From contig WOAB01000040.1 of assembly GCA_027886185.1 (NCBI GenBank), forward strand, positions 9,052,001-9,116,000: a stretch of 64,000 bases of DNA, read 5' to 3'. Shown one piece after another: positions 56,012 to 64,000 of the stretch. The DNA comes from Rheum nobile (lineage: Eukaryota > Streptophyta > Magnoliopsida > Caryophyllales > Polygonaceae). The notes beneath the pieces are model-generated. The model saw nothing but the letters and a program-made list of their open reading frames with translations, was not told where the DNA came from and did no database searches. Within the stretch, counting starts at the first letter, position 1; every line of letters starts with the position of its first letter. The position numbers and the translations under genes are program-made.

Positions 56012-59000
56012 ATGTTTTTTTTGTATTACAGGCAAACACTAGGACCCATCCGAAGCAGATGGCGATCCTAAATCTTCCCAGTGAATGATCTTTACAAACT
56101 TTGTACCAAAATTATCAAAATTAGAGTTCAGATTGATAAACTCATATCTAGAGGTGAGCTAATACAGAGAATTGTTGGTAGAGTAAGAGGAAATAATAAT
56201 TCGCTGAAAACATCGGAGAGCAGAAGGTGGATGGCATGGCAAGCAAGAAAATTTGATGCACGGTTGGCTTTTCAGAAGCAATGATGTACCTGAAAAGCAA
56301 CAAAGGACGATAAAAGCGAAATAATGTCTTGAATAATCGAATGGATTTCCCATGGAATTTTCCAAATTCCTATGATAGAGTTAATTACAAGTAGACTGTC
56401 GCCCTCAACAAGTAAGTGAGTTAAATGCATCTTGGCCGCTTGCTGAATACCAAAAAGTGCTGCAAGGGCCTCACTTCGCAAGACAGAAGTAGACGGTATA
56501 GTTTCTCGGTAGAAAGAAGTAACATCTCCATTATGGTCACGAATTAACAAACCAATATGAGTAGTTGCATTAGATTTCTCGGATCCATCAAAATTCAATT
56601 TGGACCATTGAAGCGGCGGTTTCTTCCAAGAATGGTTGGTAGGGCGTAGACGATTACGCTTTACATGTGCCCTAATTGATGTAGATGCAAGTGTCAACCA
56701 ATCTTGGAAATGATAGAAAGCCTGTGCTGATGGGCAAGGGTGTGTTGTATTATTCTGCCCTCTAAAGATAAAATTATTACGATGATTCCAAGTAGACCAC
56801 CAAAGGAAGAGTAGAGGTGTAGGATAGGAATTTGAGTATCTAAAATATTCGAAGTTGTAGGCGAAGTCAGCTCTAGTTTGAAGAGAGAATGAATAATTCA
56901 TTTTAGATTCAAATTTTGTGATCATAGATTGAGTGAAAGGGGAAGGTAAAAAATAGGTGATTGCGATCTTCATCGTTGGAATTGCAGAGTACAAGTGGAT
57001 GGAACCGTGGAAAGTGACGGTTTAAACATTCAGTAGTAGAAAGAGCATCCATCATACATTTCCAAATAAAGTTTTGAATATTTGGCGGGATTTTCAGTTT
57101 CCAAAGCCAAACGAGGGAGTTCGATTGAGGATGTGTCAATGTTTTGAGTAATCTTATGAGTAGATTTTACTGTAAAATTGTCGTCAGAGTTGGGTTTCCT
57201 AATAAGCTTGTCCTCGGAAGGAACTAACAGAATATGAACACTCAAAATTTTAGGCATGATATGAGGGGGTAACAAATTTTGGAGCTGTTGTATATCCCAT
57301 TGGTTATTGGATGTAATAAAAGAATGAACCGATAATTTGAGGATCAGTGCTATTATTAAATTAAGAGAAGAGCTCGCAGTCAGGTATCTAGGAGTCATAC
57401 CAGAATTTTGCCGTTTTTCCATTACCAATTTCCCAGCCTAACCCCTTCTGAAAGTCAGAACGGAGATGCAGAAGTTTAGAGAATTGCCAAGACTGCTTCG
57501 GTTTTTTCTTGTTAGAGAATAAATCAGAGGAGCGAAGATATTTTTTATAATAACTTTACTCCAAAGATTGTCAGGTTCAATGAGTATTTTCGATAAAAGT
57601 TTTATTTGTAATGACTTGTTCATATCAGCAGCTTTGTGAAGACCTAAGCCACTTGAAGATTTAGGTTGACAAATAGTCCCAGCTCACAAGAGAGCGATAT
57701 TTTGGGTTTGCTTTATTCCAAAAAAAGTCTTTAAGAATTTTATCGATCTCATTACATATTCCAGTGGGTAATAAAAAAACTTTGCATTAAGTAATTAACT
57801 TTGGAGAATAAATTTGATTGGATTAGGACTAGACGACCAACCTGGGATAAGGAATTGACCTTCCATTTCGATAATTGTTTTTTAAGATTTTGAGTGTAGG
57901 TGTCAAAAATTTCATTTTTGACTCATCCTTTAACAATAGAAATACCAAAATATTTTTCTAATGATTTGGTGACTTGTATATTGAGAATGGATGCAAGAGT
58001 CGTGGTTTGAATTGAAGTGACATTGGTGGAGGTCTGGAAGGAGCTCTTGTGGAAATTAATAAATAGGTTGGATGTATGAGTGAATTTATGAAGTAGTTCT
58101 TTGATGTAAAGCATGTTTGTTTGAGTGGCAATTGCAAAAATGAGAGTGTCATCAGCAAAGGTTAGAAAGGGAATACAAGTTCCATTCCGAGTTAGTTGAA
58201 TTCCCACTTTACGATTTCTACGTTGAGATTCAATTATTAATGATCAAGAAAAAAATTCCATAGCTATGATGAAAATAAAGGGATCAATTGGATCACCTTG
58301 TCGTAAACCACAAGATGGGGTGAACATCGGGCCAAGTTCATTATTAACAAGAACGGAGAAAGAAGTAGACTTGATGCAGGTCATTAGGAGGTGAACCCAT
58401 GTTCCCGAAAAGCCAAACTTATGAATAATTTTCTGGATAAAGTTCCAATTTAATTTGTCATAAGCCTTTTCCATGTCTAATTGAAGTTCCATCCATCCTT
58501 TTTTACCTTTCTTTTTCGCGTGAAAAAAATGAAATATTTCATGGGCAATTAAAGTATTGCCTTGAATAGAACGTTTTTCAACAAAGGCTCCCTGATAAGC
58601 ATTGATGAGCTTAGGGAGGAGCACTTTTAATATGTTTGCCATAAGTTTCGTTATGATTTTATACATTGTGTTACATAAACTGATAGGGCGATAATGGTTA
58701 ATAGTAATCGGGTTATCTTGTTTAGGGACAAGAGCAATAAAAGAATGCACACACTCTTTAAGAAGTTGTCTAGAGTGGAAAAATGCCTGGATTGCGAAAG
58801 CCAGACATTTACCAACAAAAGGCCAATAAGTCTGGTAAAATTGAGCAGGGTAACCATCAGGACCTGGTGTTTTATTGGACGGTAAATCAAAAATCACCTT
58901 TCTATTTTCTGCAGCGGTTGGTGGGGCAGTAAGGTATGAATTATCATGAGAAGTAATGATGGAAGGGATTATGTTTAGGTCAACATCAGTTATCGGTTGA

Positions 59001-60215
59001 ACTGATGTCGGAGTATATTGGGACTGGAGTTCTAAAGTTATCATTCGTTGAATAAGATGATAATCATGAAAGATACGACCATCGTGGGTTTGGAAAGAAG
59101 ATTTTTTTTGTTTATACATTCTAATTTTGGCCATAGATTGAAAGTATTTGGATGAGTGGATTTTGCACGCTGTTTCTAGAACAAATGTTGGAATTCTAGA
59201 AGTTTATTATATTTTAGAAGACGTCTTCTGTATGTCGTATAGAGTTGGGAAGAGTGGTTTGACTGTAAAAGTGATGTCTAAAGGTCTTGAAGTTTGGCCT
59301 TAGAAGCTTTTAGTTGTTCATAGTTATTTTGATTTTTTGACTTGTACCAAGATTTTGAATATGATTTTTTTTTTGTTTCATGTAAAGTTTGAACATGTAA
59401 GAGCCATTGTGTTTGTAATGCCAAACTTTTTGTACAAGAGCTTTATAGGTTGGATCACCGATCCATGCGGGTTCAAAACGAAAAGGGTATTTTCTAAAAG
59501 GTTGGGAGTGACCCATCGAAAGAGTAAGAAGACAATGATCAGAAGTAGTAAAATGGTGGTGGTGGACATTAAGCGAGGAAAATGTATTGGTGAAGACAGG
59601 ATGGATAAGAACTTGATCCAGTCTTTCGTAAGTAGTGTTACTATCTAATGTAGATTTTCTCTTGGTAAAGGGGAATCCAGAAAAAATCGTAGAAATTAAT
59701 CCAAATTCTGTGAGGAAATTATTTAGTCGATTAAATCACGAATAGGAAGGGTCTGTTCCGCCTAATTTGCCAGAAGGAATTAAAATATCGTTGAGGTCTC
59801 CAATAATCACGACTAACTAGGAGATTATGTTGGTCAGTTAAATTACCGACAAGGGTCCAGTAATCATTTTTCTGATCTTCTCGAATTGGTGCATATAGAA
59901 AGAAAAGGAGGAAGGTTAATCATTGTATTGCAGTTGTAATAACAAAATGTTGGAGTCATTAAAAAATACAATAATTGATTTGACGACTAACGAATCATTA
60001 AGGAGCAGCCAAAGCCCCCCTTTAGCTCCATTTGCAGGTGTAGTGATAATCGATTTAAATCCCAAATTACTGAAAAAGGTCGAGCTAGGAATGTCATTGG
60101 TTTTTGTTTTTGCTAAGCATAACATATCAAGCTGGTTATAACGTTTGATAAATGCAATTTCATGCCAGAAATGTGGATGGCGAACTCCACGTGAATTCCA
60201 ATATCTTATTGTCAT
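56012..60215 (-). mobile_element. Third LINE (L1 type, RNase H-bearing), minus strand, 5'-truncated
   Basis: The 3' end is marked by a T run on the plus strand at about 56016-56023 (poly(A) on the minus strand). ORF2 domains run from 60215 down to about 56130. ORF1 is absent, so insertion was 5'-truncated at or just before the ORF2 start. A target duplication was looked for and not found. The element is closest in sequence to the LINE split by the CACTA. Confidence 0.82.
56130..60215 (-). pseudogene. ORF2 of the third LINE: endonuclease, RT, zf-RVT, RNase H
   Basis: Order on the minus strand: endonuclease start (MTIRYWNSRGVRHP at 60215; LAKTKTND) degrading by 59650; linker (PFRKYPFRFEPAW near 59500); RT at 59134-58244 (SNKTPGPDGYPAQF; RPISLCNTMYKIIT; QLDMEKAYDKLNWNFI; GLRQGDPIDPFIF) and 58207-57923 (FADDTLIFA); zf-RVT around 57430-56910 (PNIQNFIWKCMMDAL); RNase H at 56800-56160 (LNFDGSEKSNATTHIGLLIR; LVEGDSLLVINSI; FREANRASNFLA). 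Frames change several times and stops are present, yet long segments are open. Confidence 0.88.
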
Positions 60216-61012
60216 AAGATATAGTGGTTGATAATAATAGATTGCTCTTTAAAAGTGCACATTATTAGCTAAGTATGTTATTTTGCTTATGGGTACTAAG
60301 TGTAAAGTATAGATACTGAGCAAGTTTATGAGAAAGCTGGAATGGCCACATGACATATTCATGAGTCAAGGGAAATGGAGTTTTGTGATTTGAATAAAAT
60401 AATGTACAAAATAATATCATGAATAAGATCAGATAATTAAGTAGGTAAACTTTCTGTAGATTATCAAATGAAATAATTGTCATAATTGTGTCATGGTTAT
60501 GGGTAAAAAATAATGGGCCATAGCCCAAAAAGAGAGAAGAGGACGATAATAAATTCGTGCTTAGGATAAATGACTCCTTAAGAGGGCTTGAATAGCAAAT
60601 TTAGGGTCCTAATTATGAATACTAGCCGCTTGACCCCTTATGTCATTAAAATAACAACACGCGCGCAACAAATCCGAACAAATTTGTTTCCTTCGCAAGA
60701 AAGAGCAATTCGACACAAAATTAATTTGACAAACTGAATTAATTCAAAAAACTGGAGAGATTCGACACAGAATTAGAAGCAATTCGACAAAATAAGAGCA
60801 AAAAACAGATCAGAAGTAATCGACACAGAGAATCAAAGCTGTTTGGGCGAAGAGTGTGGAATTTGCAATTGAAAAGAGGTATGTATTACAAGTGATTTTG
60901 ATAGTTCAATATAGTTTATATACGTCCGAAAAATAGTATGGAAAATATATTCAGTTGATTAGAAACAACAATTAAAAGTTTCCAGCTGTAGAATTGCGAA
61001 AAACAATCGAAG
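60216..61012. other. AT-rich spacer, possible start of the second Mutator-like element
   Basis: No gene is seen. From about 60640 the composition changes (ACACGCGCGCAACAAATC), followed by repeated words with ATTCGAC and AATTCGACA. This may be the terminal region of the Mutator-like element whose genes start at 61556. The partner terminus is outside the window, so this cannot be confirmed. Confidence 0.4.
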
Positions 61013-61500
61013 CTGCTTGGGACAGTTTGAAACTGTCTCAACCAGATTCCATTGCTGAGAGATAGATAGCAATTGTCCCCAAGAAAATGCTATGAGAAAA
61101 AAAGAGTTTATATTATTAAAATGATGTGTACTCTATGTATGATGAGTGATGTGCAACTGTATCCTTGTTGAAGACAATTTGAAAATGTCTCCATGAAGGA
61201 TCTGGGAACATTTTGCAACTGTCCCGGACAATACTAATCTGTCAACAAACCAGATTGGGACAAATTAGTATTAAAATGATGTGCAACTGTCCCAAGAAAG
61301 ATTATGGTTCTGAAGGACACATTGCAACTGTCCCCATAGCAGATTGGGACAGTTATAGTTTGCAACTGTCCCAACCAGATTCTAGTTCTAAGGGACATAT
61401 TGCAACTGTCTCCGAAGAAGATTGGGACAGTTGCAGTTTGCAACTGTCACAACCAGATTCTGGTTCTGAGGGGCATATTGCAACTGTCCCCAAAGGAATG
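61013..61500. repeat. Tandem and inverted GGGACAGTT / AACTGTCCC repeats
   Basis: Units of about 95-105 bp contain GCAACTGTCCC, ACCAGATTCT, GGACATATTGCAACTGTC and GATTGGGACAGTT. The unit is repeated roughly four times from 61230 to 61500, with looser copies from 61013. GGGACAGTT and AACTGTCCC face each other across short loops (for example 61347-61372). The open frame spanning 61213-61509 follows from the repeat periodicity and is not called a gene. Confidence 0.8.
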
Positions 61501-62499
61501 GTATGTTAAAATAAAATGAAAAATTGTTTATAACATCTTCATTGTGTAGATAAACATGAAGATTATTATTGTGTGCTATGGAGGAGAATGGAAGATAAAA
61601 GATGGAATTAGCACATACATTGGGAATGTACTTTCCAAGGCAATTATGTGTAATGAGAGTATAAAATTCCAAGAACTGAAGGAAAGGATAAAGGAAAGAT
61701 TAAACATCAATTCATCACTTGATGAATTGAGAATTAGTCATTTGAATCCATTCCATAGATTCAGAGAAGCATACTCGGTCGATACAGAGGAGGATTTCAT
61801 AAGCTTCTTTGACATCAATGAGGACCCTGAAGTTTCATGGAGTTTGCCTTTATATGTGTCATCAACTAGAAACACTCATGGAAGCAACGACAATCATGAA
61901 ACTGTGTAGAACAGTATAGCTTCTCTTCAATCTAGTTACCATTTGGAACAATACAGTGGCAGTGTTTGTTGTACGAGACAAGCAATCTTGAAACTGGATC
62001 AATCTCTGAGCAAAATGAGACAACACAGAATCTGGTCAATACAGACTTCATTTCAGTGGGACAAATTTTTGGGACAAAATGAGAGCTTACAGATGATGTG
62101 AAACATATGGCAATGCGCGACAACTTTGGATTTAAAGTAAAGAAATCAAATCCTGAACTGTATAAGATTGTATGTCTGGATGTTGAATGCAAGTGGATAT
62201 TAAGGGCTGCGGTATTGCAGGGTACTGAATTCTTCGAAGTGCGAATATTTGTTCAAGAACATACTTGCTCTTTTGACTTCAGATGTGAAAACACCATTAA
62301 ACCCTCATTCAAAATGGTTGGAGAGACAATGAAGACAAGGTAAATGTCCAACCAAATAACTATATATTCTATAGTCTCACAAATTACTACCAAAGTGGAG
62401 GGCGATATCACGAATGGACTGGTTTTGGAAGTGGATTCCGAATCTACCCTTCTACTTGGATAATCTGGATTCAAGTATTCAACAAGGAGACATACGACA

Positions 62500-62990
62500 G
62501 TGGCTTGGAACTTGAAAGTTTAAGTTTGAACTTAGTAACTTACCGAAGAGGAGACGAGTGACGACCGGACCGGAGACGAGTGACGATCGGACCGGAGGAG
62601 ACGACCAGACGCTGGAGAAGACGACTGGAATCACCGGATGGAAGAGACGTCGGACGGCCGGAGAACTAGAAGCGAAGCCGAACGGCCGGAGAACTGGAGG
62701 AGATGACCAGACGGCCGGAGAACGGGAAGAGACCGGCGTGTGACTGTGGACTTGTGGAGAACGGCGTTTGAGAAGTGCAGACTACAAAGTGGAGGAGAAA
62801 CTGGAGAACGGCGGGTGAGTGTGAGAGAGACACTGTGAGAAATTGAGAATTAGGGTAATTTGGAATTTGGAAACGTTTTTTTTTAAACGGTTCGGCCGGT
62901 CTAGACCGTAAACCGGAATTGGAAATATTCTGGATCGTGGACCGAACCGTAAGTTTACGGTCCGGTCTGGTCCGGTCTAATTTTGCCCAT
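62500..62990. repeat. GC-rich insertion inside the second transposase gene
   Basis: It carries GGAGACGAGTGACGACCGG-like repeats (62553-62720) and then paired words TTCGGCCGGTCTAGACCG and TTACGGTCCGGTCTGG near 62885-62975, ending GGTCTAATTTTGCCCATCC. The right end resembles the terminus of a hAT-like non-autonomous element. No matching left terminus or target duplication was found. It splits the MuDR domain from the rest of the gene. Confidence 0.5.
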
Positions 62991-63189
62991 CCTTAACTGT
63001 CACAGTATCAAACAAATAAACAACGGTACATACACATGCTTAAAAACTGAAGACCAGCACCGTTTCAAATATGTATTCATCGCAATTGGAGCATCAATCA
63101 AAGGTTTCCAAGTAATAAGAAAGGTACCAAAATTAAGATCAATCTGTAGTGTGATTTATTCAAAATAATACTTTTGTTATATAGTTGAA

Positions 63190-63480
63190 CTTTCAAAAAA
63201 GAGGATTTAGAGACAGTTTGCAAATGTTCCCAATGAGACTCCATAAAGAGTTTGGAAGTGTCCCTAATGAGTATCTAGGAACAATTTCACATTCCAACTC
63301 TAAAAAGAGTTTAACTGTCCCCATTGCAAATAGGGATAGTTTGTAGGGACATTTTACAACTATTCCCAATGAGACTCCAGAAAGAGTTTGCAAGTGTCCC
63401 TAATGAGTATCAAGGAACAATTTCACAGTATCTTGAATGAAATAGGGACACTTGCAAATTGACACTAAGATGGCTATGTG
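63190..63480. repeat. Repeats within the intron of the second transposase
   Basis: A unit of about 60-130 bp with TTCCCAATGAGACTCCA, AAAGAGTTTG, AAGTGTCCCTAATGAGTAT and GGAACAATTTCACA appears twice (from about 63225 and about 63365). The words GGGACATTT and GTGTCCC echo the upstream array at 61013-61500. Confidence 0.7.
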
Positions 63481-64000
63481 GACAATTGCATAGTGTCCGC
63501 AATAGATTTTATCTAGATTGAAACTTACATGGTGAATGAAATCTTTTGTAGGTGATCATGGTTGATGGAATGCACTTACATGGAAAGTATGGGGGACATC
63601 TTTTGATTGCATCTTCACAAGATGGAAACCATCAAATCTACCCACTTGCTTATGTTGTAGTAGATTCTGAGAATGACAAGTCCTAGACATGGTTCTTTGA
63701 ACAGTTGGCTAAGGTGAGTCCTTCTTTAAACCAGTTGGTTATTGTCTCCGATAGGCACCAGAGTATTTTCAAAGCTGTTGAGATTGTGTACTCTTCATCT
63801 GAACATGTAGTATGTATAAGGCATTTGAAAGAAAATTTGAAAACAAGATTCAGAGACAAAGGAGTATGCAGATTGTTTACAAAAGCTGCAGAAAGTTACA
63901 CAAGAGCAGATTTTGATTATAATTTCCAAAAGATATATGCAGCATAAATCCAGAGATAGGAAAGTATCTAGAAATTGCAAAATTGGAGAAATGGGCTAGA

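Larger units (their letters stand above)
61556..64000 (+). pseudogene. Second Mutator-like transposase, runs off the window
   Basis: ATG at 61556: MKIIIVCYGGEWKI, a 117-codon N-terminal piece typical of MULE proteins, ending in TAG at 61907. After a frameshift comes the MuDR-type DNA-binding domain at 62050-62343 (HMAMRDNFGFKVKKSN; VCLDVECKWILRA; EHTCS). The frame stops at 62341 and is interrupted by about 0.6 kb of foreign sequence. It resumes at 63015 (NNGTYTCLKTEDQHRFKYVF; GASIKGFQVIRK). Intron 63124-63551 (GT-AG). The catalytic domain starts at 63558 (MVDGMHLHGKYGGHLL; DSENDKS, then a TAG; FFEQLAK; IVSDRHQSIFKA; CIRHLKENLKTRF) and has a TAA at about 63945. The 3' end is beyond the window. 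Confidence 0.85.

Noticed and set aside
61213..61509. A 98-codon open frame before the second transposase
   Set aside because: It consists of the tandem GGGACAGTT/AACTGTCCC repeat, whose period keeps a frame open by chance; no ATG-linked domain.

Overview
The window is nuclear DNA of a flowering plant, probably a eudicot. It is AT-rich and built almost entirely of nested transposable elements of plant type: Tekay-like and Athila-like Ty3/gypsy LTR retrotransposons, L1-type LINEs with plant zf-RVT and RNase H domains, a CACTA transposon, Helitrons, hAT, Harbinger and Mutator-like (MULE) elements. It also holds one conserved single-copy gene with twelve exons. Nothing suggests bacterial or organellar DNA. 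I cannot name the species.

Layout. 1-2819: AT-rich spacer with a small Helitron (983-1590) and one copy of a ~400-bp repeat (2195-2625). 2820-12047: a 9.2-kb Tekay-like retrotransposon with 2381-bp LTRs and a 5-bp target duplication; its coding interior is badly decayed. 12133-17517: a LINE with a 15-bp target duplication. 17533-18455: AT-rich degenerate repeats and the second copy of the ~400-bp repeat. 18481-26046: an older LINE, split by a 4.0-kb CACTA element (21086-25115, 3-bp target duplication) that carries the 5' end of a copia retrotransposon and the C-terminal exons of a Ulp1-like protease gene. 27506-31018 (minus): an intact ZIP-family zinc transporter gene of the ZTP29 type, 12 exons and 276 aa, the only clear host gene. 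31464-34695: a Helitron with a nested hAT element (8-bp target duplication). 34856-53365: a large Mutator-like element that carries a GRF zinc-finger gene (minus), a transposase-OTU protease gene (plus) and a plant mobile domain gene (minus). An 11.3-kb Athila-like retrotransposon (35795-47070) sits in the first exon of the GRF gene. 54064-55928: two MITEs (hAT type and Harbinger type). 56012-60215 (minus): a third LINE. About 60.6-64.0 kb: the start of a second Mutator-like element that runs off the window.

Common themes. Most broken reading frames here carry stops that fit C-to-T or G-to-A changes, as expected for methylated, silenced elements. The most unusual signal is a 14-bp near-palindrome (ACGGCGACCGCCGT). 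It occurs roughly 40 times, always on the same strand, and only inside the two LTR retrotransposons, which belong to different gypsy lineages. In both LTRs a cluster of it lies about 110-255 bp upstream of the TATA-like box. In the Athila-like element it also occurs inside gag, where it is read as GDRR repeats, and upstream of the extra 3' ORF. The Mutator-like element has its own unrelated palindrome (CACACGTTACGTGTG) near both ends. The co-carriage of GRF, OTU and plant-mobile-domain genes by one MULE, and of a Ulp1-like protease by the nearby CACTA, are the best candidates for under-described biology.
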